A DNA stretch of 64,000 nt from JAVBMJ01 sp031551275 (GTDB lineage: Bacteria > Bacteroidota > Bacteroidia > Bacteroidales > Rikenellaceae): NCBI GenBank assembly GCA_031551275.1, contig JAVBNX010000007.1:62001-126000 (forward strand), read 5' to 3'. Both the position numbers and the translations under genes were made by a program. The notes beneath the pieces are model-generated. The model was not told the origin of the DNA and searched no databases. It saw only the letters and a program-made list of their open reading frames with translations. Of this stretch, positions 8,911 through 17,705 are shown one piece after another (the first letter of the stretch is position 1; each line of letters starts with the position of its first letter).

Positions 8911-9738
8911 TTATTTCAGATACTTCTCCAGCAACACCGCCATCTCCCCCTGCACCTGTGCCGCCGCAACCCCCGCCGCCTGGGCAAAATTCTGGCCCTT
9001 GTCGGCATAGATAATCGCCCGCGATGAGTTGACCAGAAGCCCGCAACGGCTGTTCATCCCGAACTGAGCCACCTCCTGCAAACTTCCCCCCTGCGCCCCG
9101 ACGCCCGGGACCAGCAGGAAATGATCCGGGATCATTTTGCGTATCGACCCCAGCTCGGAAGCCTGGGTCGCCCCCACCACATACATCGTGTTGTCGACCG
9201 TGCCCCAACTGCGCGACACGTTGATTACCTGCTCATACACGTAGCGTATCCCGTCCAGAGGCAGCAGTTCGATCTCCGCCGCGCTGGGGTTGGAGGTCAG
9301 CGCCAGGATCACGGCCCATTTCCCCTTGTACTCGAGGAAAGGCACGACCGAATCGCTCCCCATATAGGGCGACAAGGTTACCGCATCCACATCCATCTGT
9401 TCGAAGAACGCCCGCGCATACATCTGCGCCGTGTTCCCGATATCCCCCCGCTTGGCGTCCGCGATAATAAGGATCTCCGGATACTTCTCCCGGATGTAGG
9501 CGCAGGTCCGCTCCAAACTGACCCACCCGGCCGCCCCGCGCTCCTCGTAGAACGCCGTATTGGGCTTGAAAGCCACCGCGTAGGGGGCCGTAGCGTCGAT
9601 GATCGCCTGGTTGAAAGCGAACTGCGGATCTTGCTCGCCGCGCACCGCCTCGGGCAATTTTTTAATATCGCTGTCCAGCCCCACACACAGGAAGGACGAC
9701 TTGCGCTTGATCTGTTCGAATAACCCTTTCTGATCCAT
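8911..9738 (-). CDS. pyrF: Orotidine 5'-phosphate decarboxylase (type 2)
   Basis: 275 residues, the length of the long (type 2) OMP decarboxylases. It converts orotidine monophosphate to UMP, the last step of pyrimidine synthesis. The catalytic Lys/Asp signature is IIADAKRGDIGNTAQMYA, and the phosphate-binding end is FLLVPGVGAQGG. It begins 3 bp after the prfA stop, so the two are one transcription unit. A 214-bp gap holding structured repeat copy 1 separates it from mutS downstream. Confidence 0.96.
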   Translation of the reverse strand: MDQKGLFEQIKRKSSFLCVGLDSDIKKLPEAVRGEQDPQFAFNQAIIDATAPYAVAFKPNTAFYEERGAAGWVSLERTCAYIREKYPEILIIADAKRGDIGNTAQMYARAFFEQMDVDAVTLSPYMGSDSVVPFLEYKGKWAVILALTSNPSAAEIELLPLDGIRYVYEQVINVSRSWGTVDNTMYVVGATQASELGSIRKMIPDHFLLVPGVGAQGGSLQEVAQFGMNSRCGLLVNSSRAIIYADKGQNFAQAAGVAAAQVQGEMAVLLEKYLK

Positions 9739-9741
9739 AAT

Positions 9742-10827
<1,086 letters not shown>

Positions 10828-10848
10828 ATAATTCTTGCTTTTGCGACA

Positions 10849-10884
10849 CAAAGGTACAAAAATCAATCTATTTTCATACCTTTG
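10849..10884. promoter_or_regulatory. Divergent -7 elements for prfA and pdxA
   Basis: CAAAGGTA at 10849-10856 is TACCTTTG read on the minus strand, toward prfA; TACCTTTG at 10877-10884 faces pdxA. Both match TAnnTTTG exactly, on opposite strands 20 bp apart. Neither has a clean TTTG at the -33 position, so the assignment rests on the -7 boxes and the divergent layout. The pdxA start site would be near 10891, giving a very short leader. Confidence 0.55.
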
Positions 10885-10906
10885 TACATTGCAATCACAC
10901 GTATAG

Positions 10907-11995
10907 ATGTCAGACGTAAAACTCAAAATAGGAATTACCCAGGGCGACCCCAACGGCGTAGGTCCCGAAATCATCATCAAGTCCCTTTCCGACAACCGGA
11001 TCACCGAACTCTTCACCCCCGTGGTCTACGCCTCGTCCCGCGTGCTGGCCCACTACAAGCCCCAGATCGAGGAGTCGGAAGGTTTTACCTACACGACCAT
11101 CGACGACGCCCGGCAGATCCGCGAAAAGCGCATCAACCTGATCAAGACCGGCGAGATCGAGAAGATCGAGCCCGGAGTGTCGACCCCCGAGGCGGGAGCC
11201 TCGGCCGTGGCCGCCCTGAAAAGGGCCGTCGCCGATTTGAAGGCGGGCCTGATCGACGCCGTGGTCACCGCCCCGATCAACAAGGAGAACGTCCAGTCCG
11301 ACGACTTTCAATTTACCGGCCACACCGAATTCTTTGCCGCCGAACTGGGTGGCGAGCCTTTGATGATGCTTTGCAGCGATCTGCTGCGCGTGGGCCTGGT
11401 CACGATCCACCTCCCCGTGAGCGAGGTAAGCCAGAATATAACCAAGGAGAAGATCGTCAAACGCCTTACCCAACTGCGCCAGTCGCTGATTCAGGACTTC
11501 TCGATCGTCGAGCCGCGCATCGCAGTTCTGGCCCTCAACCCCCACGCCGGCGACGGCGGTCTGCTGGGCAAGGAGGAGCAGTCGATCATCAAACCCGCGA
11601 TCCTGGAGGCCGTCGAGAAGCACAAGATCCTGGCCTTCGGCCCCTTCGCCGCCGACGGTTTGTTCGCCTCGGCCGCCTACAAAAAATACGACGCGGTTCT
11701 TGCCATGTACCACGACCAGGGCCTGGCCCCCTTCAAGGCGCTGACCCCCCAGGGTGTGAACTTTACCGCCTCGCTGGGCTCCGTGCGCACCAGCCCCGAC
11801 CACGGCGTGGCCTACGACATCGCCGGCCAAAACCAGGCCGACCCCGCCTCGATGCGCGAAGCGATCTACCTGGCCATCGACATCGTCCAAAGCCGCCGCA
11901 CCTACAAGCAGATCTCCGCCAACCCCCTGCGCCGCTTCGAACGCGAAAAGGGCGCCGACGTCTCTGCCAAGGACCTCCCCGGCGAGAAAGAATAA
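10907..11995 (+). CDS. pdxA: 4-hydroxythreonine-4-phosphate dehydrogenase
   Basis: 362 residues. PdxA oxidises 4-phosphohydroxy-L-threonine in the DXP-dependent route to pyridoxal phosphate. Signatures: ITQGDPNGVGPEI at the N-terminus, FTGHTEFFA (metal-ligand His), LNPHAGDGG and MYHDQGLAPFK (metal-ligand His and phosphate contacts). It starts the plus-strand run pdxA-thrS-infC, 19 bp before thrS. Confidence 0.96.
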   Translation: MSDVKLKIGITQGDPNGVGPEIIIKSLSDNRITELFTPVVYASSRVLAHYKPQIEESEGFTYTTIDDARQIREKRINLIKTGEIEKIEPGVSTPEAGASAVAALKRAVADLKAGLIDAVVTAPINKENVQSDDFQFTGHTEFFAAELGGEPLMMLCSDLLRVGLVTIHLPVSEVSQNITKEKIVKRLTQLRQSLIQDFSIVEPRIAVLALNPHAGDGGLLGKEEQSIIKPAILEAVEKHKILAFGPFAADGLFASAAYKKYDAVLAMYHDQGLAPFKALTPQGVNFTASLGSVRTSPDHGVAYDIAGQNQADPASMREAIYLAIDIVQSRRTYKQISANPLRRFEREKGADVSAKDLPGEKE

Positions 11996-12014
11996 TAAAA
12001 TCGAACAACGCAAT

Positions 12015-13946
12015 ATGATCAAGATTACCTTCCCCGACGGCAGCGTAAGGGAGTACGAAAAAGGAACGACCGCACTACAAATCGCTCAAAGCATATCCCC
12101 GCGCCTGGCCGCCGAAGTGCTGGCCGCCACCATCAACGGCCAGGTCACGGGCCTTCAAATCCCCATTAACGAGGATGCGACCCTTAAACTCCATAAATGG
12201 GAGGACAAGGAGGCGAAGCAAACCTTCTGGCACACCTCGTCGCACCTGATGGCGGAGGTGTTGCAGGAGCAGTTCCCCGGCATCAAATTCGGCATCGGCC
12301 CGAGCATCGAGAACGGCTTCTACTACGACGTGGACAGCCCCGTGCCCATCACCGAAGCCGATCTGGAGCGCATCGAGCAGCGCATGATCGAGCTCTCCAA
12401 GAGCGACGAGCCGGTCACCTGCCGCAGCGTCTCGAAGGCCGAGGCGATGGAAACCTACACGAAAAAAGGCGACCAGTACAAGACCGAGATGATCAACGAT
12501 CTGCAGGACGGCACGATCACCTTCTACACCAACGGAGCCTTTACCGACCTCTGCCGGGGCCCGCACCTCCCCTCCACGGGAGCGATCAAGGCGATCAAGC
12601 TTACCTCGGTAGCCGGGGCCTACTGGCGCGGCAACGAAAAGAACAAGATGCTGACCCGCATCTACGGCATTACCTTCCCCAAGAAGTCGATGCTTGACGA
12701 GTATTTAATAATGCTCGAAGAGGCCAAAAAGCGCGACCACAGGAAGTTGGGCAAGGAGTTGGAGCTCTTTACCTTCTCCCAGCGCGTGGGCCAGGGCCTG
12801 CCTTTGTGGCTCCCCCGCGGCACCGCTTTGCGCGACCGCCTGGAGAGTTTTTTACGAAAACTCCAAAAGGAGCAGGGCTACCAGCAGGTCATTACCCCGC
12901 ACATCGGCATGAAAGACCTCTACGTTACCTCGGGCCACTACGCCAAGTACGGCAAGGACTCTTTCCAGCCGATCCTGACCCCGGACGAGGGCGAGGAGTT
13001 CCTGCTCAAACCCATGAACTGCCCCCACCACTGCGAGATCTACCGCAGTAAACCCCGCTCCTACCGGGAATTGCCCGTGCGCCTGGCCGAGTTCGGCACG
13101 GTCTACCGCTACGAGCAGAGCGGCGAACTCCACGGCCTGACCCGCGTGAGGGGCTTTACCCAGGACGACGCCCACCTCTTCTGCCGCCCCGACCAGTTGA
13201 AAGAAGAATTTACCAAGGTCATCGACATCGTCCTCTACATCTTCAAGATCCTCAAATTCGAGGACTACACCGCCCAGATCTCCCTGCGCGATAAGGAGGA
13301 TCGGACCAAATACATCGGCACCGACGAGAACTGGGAGCGCGCCGAGAGCGCCATCATCGAGGCCAGCGCGGAGAAGGGCCTCAAAACGATCGTCGAGTAC
13401 GGCGAAGCCGCCTTCTATGGTCCCAAGCTCGACTTCATGGTCCGCGACGCGCTGGGCCGCAGCTGGCAGTTGGGGACCATCCAGGTCGACTACAACCTGC
13501 CCGAACGGTTCGACCTGACCTACAAGGGCTCCGACGACATGGAGCACCGCCCGGTGATGATCCACCGCGCCCCCTTCGGCTCGATGGAGCGCTTTGTCGC
13601 TGTCTTACTGGAACATACGGCCGGAAAATTCCCCATGTGGCTTGCTCCCGACCAGGTCGTTGTGTTACCAATAAGTGAAAAATTCAATGATTACGCGGAA
13701 AAAGTTTCAAAATTCCTGAATATTCACGATATTCGCGCCCAGGTGGACGACCGTAACGAAAAGATAGGCCGGAAGATACGCGACAACGAGTTGAAACGCA
13801 TCCCGCTTTTGCTGATCGTCGGCGAGAAGGAGGAGGCCACGGGCGAGGTTTCGGTCCGCCTGCAGGGCCAGGGCGACAAGGGCAGCATGAGCCGACAGGC
13901 CTTCGTGGGTTTCGTCGAAGAGCTTGTGGCACAGGAGTTGCAATAA
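12015..13946 (+). CDS. thrS: Threonyl-tRNA synthetase
   Basis: 643 residues, standard length. Order: TGS domain (1-62, MIKITFPDGSVREYEKG), editing domain with HxxxH (HTSSHLMAEV) and DLCRGPH, class II catalytic core, and C-terminal anticodon-binding domain (APDQVVVLPISEKF). Zinc ligands of the threonine pocket are visible: Cys in KPMNCPHH, His in TQDDAHLFC, His in VMIHRAPFGS. It charges tRNA-Thr in the cytoplasm. infC follows 30 bp downstream, the usual thrS-infC pairing. Confidence 0.98.
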   Translation: MIKITFPDGSVREYEKGTTALQIAQSISPRLAAEVLAATINGQVTGLQIPINEDATLKLHKWEDKEAKQTFWHTSSHLMAEVLQEQFPGIKFGIGPSIENGFYYDVDSPVPITEADLERIEQRMIELSKSDEPVTCRSVSKAEAMETYTKKGDQYKTEMINDLQDGTITFYTNGAFTDLCRGPHLPSTGAIKAIKLTSVAGAYWRGNEKNKMLTRIYGITFPKKSMLDEYLIMLEEAKKRDHRKLGKELELFTFSQRVGQGLPLWLPRGTALRDRLESFLRKLQKEQGYQQVITPHIGMKDLYVTSGHYAKYGKDSFQPILTPDEGEEFLLKPMNCPHHCEIYRSKPRSYRELPVRLAEFGTVYRYEQSGELHGLTRVRGFTQDDAHLFCRPDQLKEEFTKVIDIVLYIFKILKFEDYTAQISLRDKEDRTKYIGTDENWERAESAIIEASAEKGLKTIVEYGEAAFYGPKLDFMVRDALGRSWQLGTIQVDYNLPERFDLTYKGSDDMEHRPVMIHRAPFGSMERFVAVLLEHTAGKFPMWLAPDQVVVLPISEKFNDYAEKVSKFLNIHDIRAQVDDRNEKIGRKIRDNELKRIPLLLIVGEKEEATGEVSVRLQGQGDKGSMSRQAFVGFVEELVAQELQ

Positions 13947-13962
13947 ATATTAACCAACCGAT

Positions 13963-13969
13963 AGGAGGA
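13963..13969 (+). promoter_or_regulatory. Strong Shine-Dalgarno deciding the infC ATT start
   Basis: AGGAGGA at 13963-13969 lies 7 nt before ATT at 13977. A perfect SD is rare in this window, where most genes lack one, and it places the infC start at this non-AUG codon. Confidence 0.85.
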
Positions 13970-13976
13970 CAAAACT

Positions 13977-14564
13977 ATTCCGACTAAACCTACATTTTCA
14001 CCGCGGCCCCGTCCCGCCAGGCCTTACCAGGGACCCCGCCGTCCCGTCAAGGAGAATCCCCACCGCACCAACCGTGAGATCACGGCGCCGCAGGTGCGTT
14101 TGGTGGGCGACAACATCGAGGGATCTGTCGTCGTATCCCTGCGCCAGGCCCTCGAGATGGCCGACGAGCAGGAACTCGACCTGATCGAGATCTCCCCCAA
14201 GGCCGAGCCGCCCGTCTGCCGCATCGGCGACTACCAGAAATTCCTCTACCAGCAGAAAAAGAAGGCCAAGGAGATCAAGGCCAACGCGGTCAAGGTGGTG
14301 GTCAAGGAGATCCGCTTCGGCCCCCAAACCGACGACCACGACTACGCCTTCAAGCTCAAGCACGCCGAGAACTTCCTCAAGGAGGGCTCCAAGGTAAAGG
14401 CCTACGTCTTTTTCCGCGGCCGCTCGATCGTCTTCAAGGAGCAGGGCGAGATCCTTCTGCTCCGCTTCGCCACCGACCTCGAGGAGCTGGGCAAGGTAGA
14501 GCAGATGCCCAAACTCGAAGGCAAGCGCATGAACATCATGTTAGCGCCGAAGGTAAAGAAGTAA
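13977..14564 (+). CDS. infC: Translation initiation factor IF-3, ATT start codon
   Basis: 195 residues if started at ATT 13977. The frame is open from there through PTKPTFSPRPRPARPYQG and on to NREITAPQVRLVGDNIEG, the IF-3 N-domain. A GTG at 14094 would remove the first ~39 residues including the conserved NREI region, so it is rejected. The N-domain, the lysine-rich linker (QQKKKAKEIKANAV) and the C-domain (KEIRFGPQTDDHDYAFK, VKAYVFFRGR) are complete. A rare start codon on infC is known in other bacteria and lets IF-3, which discriminates against non-AUG starts, limit its own synthesis. The usual downstream rpmI and rplT are absent. Confidence 0.93.
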   Translation: MPTKPTFSPRPRPARPYQGPRRPVKENPHRTNREITAPQVRLVGDNIEGSVVVSLRQALEMADEQELDLIEISPKAEPPVCRIGDYQKFLYQQKKKAKEIKANAVKVVVKEIRFGPQTDDHDYAFKLKHAENFLKEGSKVKAYVFFRGRSIVFKEQGEILLLRFATDLEELGKVEQMPKLEGKRMNIMLAPKVKK

Positions 14565-14624
14565 GGTTCCGTAACCGGCTCAGAGGACCGGGCCTTTGCG
14601 GCCCTACATCCCCCCTGCAAAGAT

Positions 14625-14745
14625 GCTGCGCGTATAGCACGGCATCTTTTCCTTATCCCCCGCCCCGAAAATCCTCACGTACTTCAGTACGCTGCGGTGT
14701 TTCGGACCGGACGATAAGAAAAACCTGCCGCACTCTCCGCACAGC
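14625..14745. repeat. Structured intergenic repeat, copy 2
   Basis: Outer arms 14625-14657 and 14713-14745 pair at 25 of 33 positions; inner hairpin CGTAC-TTCA-GTACG at 14678-14691. Relative to copy 3, both arms have changed together at arm positions 12, 16 and 30, so pairing is kept. It lies between the convergent infC and membrane-protein genes. The remaining flank (14565-14624) holds only a small GGGCC/GGCCC hairpin (14590-14604) without a T-run. Confidence 0.9.
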
Positions 14746-14791
14746 GCCCCCCTGGTCTGGACCCCCGGGGAGGGCGGTTCCGGGATTTGCG

Positions 14792-15652
14792 TCAAAACCA
14801 GAATTTTGCTGTCGCCCAACTTACGGCGGCGATCAATACCAGCGAGGCCACGAGTGTCAGGCCTCGTTTTTGTTTGTTTTCGTTGGTAAGGAAGGCGTAA
14901 AACCCCCACGAGAAGATTGCTACCACAACTGCAGCAACGATTCCCTGCTTGAATATAGGAGCCTCTATGCCATCTTGCAGCCTGAACGTAATAAAACACA
15001 GTACCGGGTAGAATGCGAAAAGCGCCAGCCAGGGATCCCGTTTCACTTTACGCCCTATTTCACGGAAGGGCTCAAGCGAGGGATTGAGAATGATGGCCAA
15101 CGCGACAAACGCTAAAATGAACGTCAGAATATACGTGTTTCCCTGATGCCAGTTTTGCCAGTGGAGGATTGATATACAACTCATAACGGCCATTCCAAGC
15201 GCCAACCCGATTACCGGGAAAGTCCAGCGGGGGAAGTTGCGTTTCCATCCGATCACACCGTAGGCTATGATTGCAAACACGGGGATGAAATGCCCGACAA
15301 GTCTGTAAATTAGCATCACGGGGCGCGGGATGGTATCCATACCGATACGGAAATAAAACGCAAAGCAGATCAGCGCCCAGGGCAGCAACGCCCAAACGGC
15401 GACGTGTGGTTTACAGGTCGTGTCCATACTCAAAAGTTCCAGGGTTATTTGCTCCGTTTGTTCGATCTCCGTACCGGGCAGAAGCCCCGCCGCGTCGGCC
15501 AGCGCCTCGTCGAACTCCATTCCGTCGTCCATGCTCTCCTCGACCATGCAGCACATGTGGTCCACCAGATCGGCGTAGACCGGCCCCCGTGGATTGCAGC
15601 TCCGGGCGACGTGCCGCTCGATGCACTCGACCTGCCAGCTACTCAGCACCAT
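14792..15652 (-). CDS. Membrane protein with HAAS-like N-terminal domain, PadR partner
   Basis: 286 residues. Residues 1-75 are soluble and helical, rich in acidic residues (YADLVDHMCCMVEESMDDGMEFDEALADA), resembling the HAAS signalling domain often encoded next to PadR regulators. From ~82 to the end there are about seven hydrophobic segments (for example VAVWALLPWALICFAFYF and YILTFILAFVALAIILN). Its start overlaps the end of the upstream padR by 14 bp, so the two are translationally coupled and share the palindromic promoter at 16015-16045. No enzymatic motif is visible. The likely role is envelope sensing or stress response together with PadR; this is inferred from context. Confidence 0.65.
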   Translation of the reverse strand: MVLSSWQVECIERHVARSCNPRGPVYADLVDHMCCMVEESMDDGMEFDEALADAAGLLPGTEIEQTEQITLELLSMDTTCKPHVAVWALLPWALICFAFYFRIGMDTIPRPVMLIYRLVGHFIPVFAIIAYGVIGWKRNFPRWTFPVIGLALGMAVMSCISILHWQNWHQGNTYILTFILAFVALAIILNPSLEPFREIGRKVKRDPWLALFAFYPVLCFITFRLQDGIEAPIFKQGIVAAVVVAIFSWGFYAFLTNENKQKRGLTLVASLVLIAAVSWATAKFWF

Positions 15653-15995
15653 AGAGGCTCAGTCCGAAAAGTTTGACCAGCACCCCGATCGACTCGTTGG
15701 TCTCCTCGAGTTTCGCCGCCGCGGCTTTCGCCCCGCTCTTAGGGATCGAGTAGTATTTGCGTTCGCGGTTTCCCACCGTTTCGACCTCGACCCTGAGGAT
15801 GCCGTCCGCCACCAATTTGTGCAGCGCGGGGTAAAGCGCGCCCTCGGTAATCTGTATCCTCTCGCCCGAAAGCTCCCTCACGCACTGCGTGATCTGGTAG
15901 CCATACATCCGGCCGTTATCGGTTATTAATTTGATTATCATGGGCTTTATCGTGCCCCGAAGGATCTCCTGCGAAAATATGGTGGTAGGTTTCAT
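15639..15995 (-). CDS. PadR family transcriptional regulator
   Basis: 118 residues from the Met of MKPTTIFSQEILRGTIKPM. The winged helix has the PadR signature: MYGYQITQCVRELSGERIQITEGALYPALHKL, with the wing at VGNRERKYYSIPKSG. It has a short C-terminal helix, as in the small PadR-s2 group. The upstream palindrome (16015-16045) overlaps the predicted -7 box, which suggests autorepression relieved by an unknown ligand. First gene of a two-gene unit with the HAAS-like membrane protein. Confidence 0.9.
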   Translation of the reverse strand: MKPTTIFSQEILRGTIKPMIIKLITDNGRMYGYQITQCVRELSGERIQITEGALYPALHKLVADGILRVEVETVGNRERKYYSIPKSGAKAAAAKLEETNESIGVLVKLFGLSLYGAE

Positions 15996-16014
15996 ACCGC
16001 AAACATACATAAGA

Positions 16015-16045
16015 TTTTTATACATAACAAAATTATGTATAAAAA
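16015..16045 (-). promoter_or_regulatory. Perfect 13-bp inverted repeat: candidate PadR operator over the padR promoter
   Basis: Arms 16015-16027 (TTTTTATACATAA) and 16033-16045 (TTATGTATAAAAA) are exact reverse complements with a 5-bp spacer. They contain the ACAT/ATGT half-sites typical of PadR operators. On the minus strand, 16035-16028 reads TAATTTTG, a -7 box inside the palindrome and ~30 bp upstream of the padR start, so bound protein would block transcription. Confidence 0.75.
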
Positions 16046-16061
16046 ATTTTCACACCCCGAT

Positions 16062-16095
16062 AAAAAAAGTGAGTTTCCTTTTCGAAACCCACTTT
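16062..16095 (-). terminator. Intrinsic terminator of the porX-to-bioC operon
   Basis: Arms 16084-16095 and 16066-16077 form a 12-bp stem with a 6-nt loop, followed on the minus strand by a T-run (16068-16062). The single A.C mismatch seen on the plus strand becomes a G.U pair in the minus-strand RNA. The stem reaches into the bioC stop codon. Confidence 0.85.
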
Positions 16096-17059
16096 ATTTT
16101 TTTCGCGCCACGATCAACACCGGATGATAAGTCAGCGGCACCCGCCTGCCGCCCGGCCCGCCCGGTCCGTCAGCCGCCTGGTCCGCCCGCCTTGCCCCGT
16201 CGTCCAGCCTTTCCGCTCCGCCCGGCCCGCCTGCCTGCTTGTCCGTTCCGTTCTGCCGTCCTGCCTGCCCATCTTCCCCGAACAACTCCCAGTACCGCGC
16301 CGAGTACGCATCGAAATCCCGCTTGGTCCACCTTACCCGGCTGATCGAGTTGACCCCCGTGGCGCGTATATGGTGCAAAACCTCCCTCGGATCGCCGAAC
16401 CAGACCTTGCGTGTGTACTCCGACAGGTGCAAAATTTCCAATCCACTCGTTTTCAGTACTTTGCGCAACTCCTGCGCGCCCATGTACTCGAGCCCCTGCT
16501 GGTTGACCCGCTTGATCTCGATAAAATTCTCCAGCCCGAACGTGCTCAGCGCCAGAACCCCGCCCGATGCGAGCGACTGCGCGCAATTCCCAATAAACCC
16601 CGGCACATCGTCGAACCACTGGATGGTCGAAGCCGAAGCCACCAGGTCGAACACTCCACCCTGCCTCACCCCGTCCTGCCCCGCCGCCTGCGCTCCGCCA
16701 CTCCCTCGCTCCTCGCCGCTTGTGCTCCCCGCCGCCCCTGCGTCCCGCCACAATTTCTCCGCATCCCCCCAGAGCCACGCCACCCGCCCGGGATCGGCGA
16801 AGCGCGAAATAAACTCTTCCGCCCTGGGCGACAAATCGTTGACGACCCAATCCGTGCGCGGGTAGCGCTCCATTAGAAGCCGCGTCAGAAACCCCGTCCC
16901 CGCCCCGATCTCATACCCGCAGGCAGGCTCGCGCTCCATCAGCCCGCCGAGGAGCGCGCACAGCTCCCCGCAGATCTCCCGTTGAATGGAGGCCATGCGG
17001 TCGTAGAGGCCGAAATTGGCCTCGAACCTTGTCTTTATCAATGATTTATCCTGGACCAA
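16094..17059 (-). CDS. bioC: Malonyl-ACP O-methyltransferase BioC, with low-complexity insertions
   Basis: 321 residues, long for BioC (usually ~250-270). The N-terminal KTRFEANFGLYDRMASIQ is the BioC signature, and the SAM-binding motif I is YEIGAGTGFLTRLL. BioC methylates malonyl-ACP to prime pimelate synthesis for biotin. Two Gly/Ala/Arg/Asp-rich stretches, about residues 105-136 and 262-306, interrupt the fold and account for the extra length; both look like flexible surface loops. The stop overlaps an intrinsic terminator. It follows bioG by 13 bp, so BioC adds the methyl group and BioG removes it. Confidence 0.88.
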   Translation of the reverse strand: MVQDKSLIKTRFEANFGLYDRMASIQREICGELCALLGGLMEREPACGYEIGAGTGFLTRLLMERYPRTDWVVNDLSPRAEEFISRFADPGRVAWLWGDAEKLWRDAGAAGSTSGEERGSGGAQAAGQDGVRQGGVFDLVASASTIQWFDDVPGFIGNCAQSLASGGVLALSTFGLENFIEIKRVNQQGLEYMGAQELRKVLKTSGLEILHLSEYTRKVWFGDPREVLHHIRATGVNSISRVRWTKRDFDAYSARYWELFGEDGQAGRQNGTDKQAGGPGGAERLDDGARRADQAADGPGGPGGRRVPLTYHPVLIVARKK

Positions 17060-17072
17060 ACCTTGCGCGCCT

Positions 17073-17705
17073 CTAATAAAACCAGCCGTCCTCCCCGAAC
17101 GGAAAGTGGGGCAAAGGTACTATTTGTGCGCGTGAACCCCAAAACGCCTCGAGGTTTTCAGCCGGAAAAATGACGTCGTCCGCCCCGATTACCGCCCGGT
17201 CCCATTCGATCGCCGGGGCGTAAGGCTGCGCCGCCGCCCGCGCGAGATTCTCCAACTCCGCCACACACTCCGCATCCGGATATGGCGGCAAATAATCCTG
17301 CAAATCAGTGTAATACGTCCCATAAGCCCGCTCCATGAACTCCCCCACGCCCCTGACTTTGAGCCCCCGGATGGTCACTCCCAACCGCCGCGGATCGATC
17401 CCGTACCGCGCGTCGCAGGGCAGGGGAGAGCCGCACAACGCGATCGCCCGGTTGGGCCGTGGCATTTGCCCGTCCGCCCAAATCCGCTCCGCCGCCCAAA
17501 CCCCGAACGACCACCCGATCAAAACAACCTCCTTATAACCGGAAAGATCAACCGCCGGAAGAGCCAACTCCCTGTAATCATAAACCGCCCAAATATCATA
17601 CCCCGGAGGCCTGAACGACCTGAGCACACGCCAATCCGCCGCCCAGCCCAAAACCGCGGCGATCACCCGCGTATTCCCCTCTTTTACAACCCAACGGCTT
17701 TGCAT
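17073..17705 (-). CDS. bioG: Pimeloyl-ACP methyl ester esterase BioG (DUF452)
   Basis: 210 residues, the BioG size. An alpha/beta hydrolase with nucleophile elbow GWSFG (in VVLIGWSFGVWAAERIW) and a late His (PLPHFPFG) for the triad; the acid is plausibly in the VIGADDVIFP loop. It releases pimeloyl-ACP from its methyl ester and so ends chain elongation. It overlaps bioF upstream by 22 bp and precedes bioC. BioG is the form of this esterase used in Bacteroidetes and some epsilon- and gammaproteobacteria in place of BioH. Confidence 0.88.
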   Translation of the reverse strand: MQSRWVVKEGNTRVIAAVLGWAADWRVLRSFRPPGYDIWAVYDYRELALPAVDLSGYKEVVLIGWSFGVWAAERIWADGQMPRPNRAIALCGSPLPCDARYGIDPRRLGVTIRGLKVRGVGEFMERAYGTYYTDLQDYLPPYPDAECVAELENLARAAAQPYAPAIEWDRAVIGADDVIFPAENLEAFWGSRAQIVPLPHFPFGEDGWFY

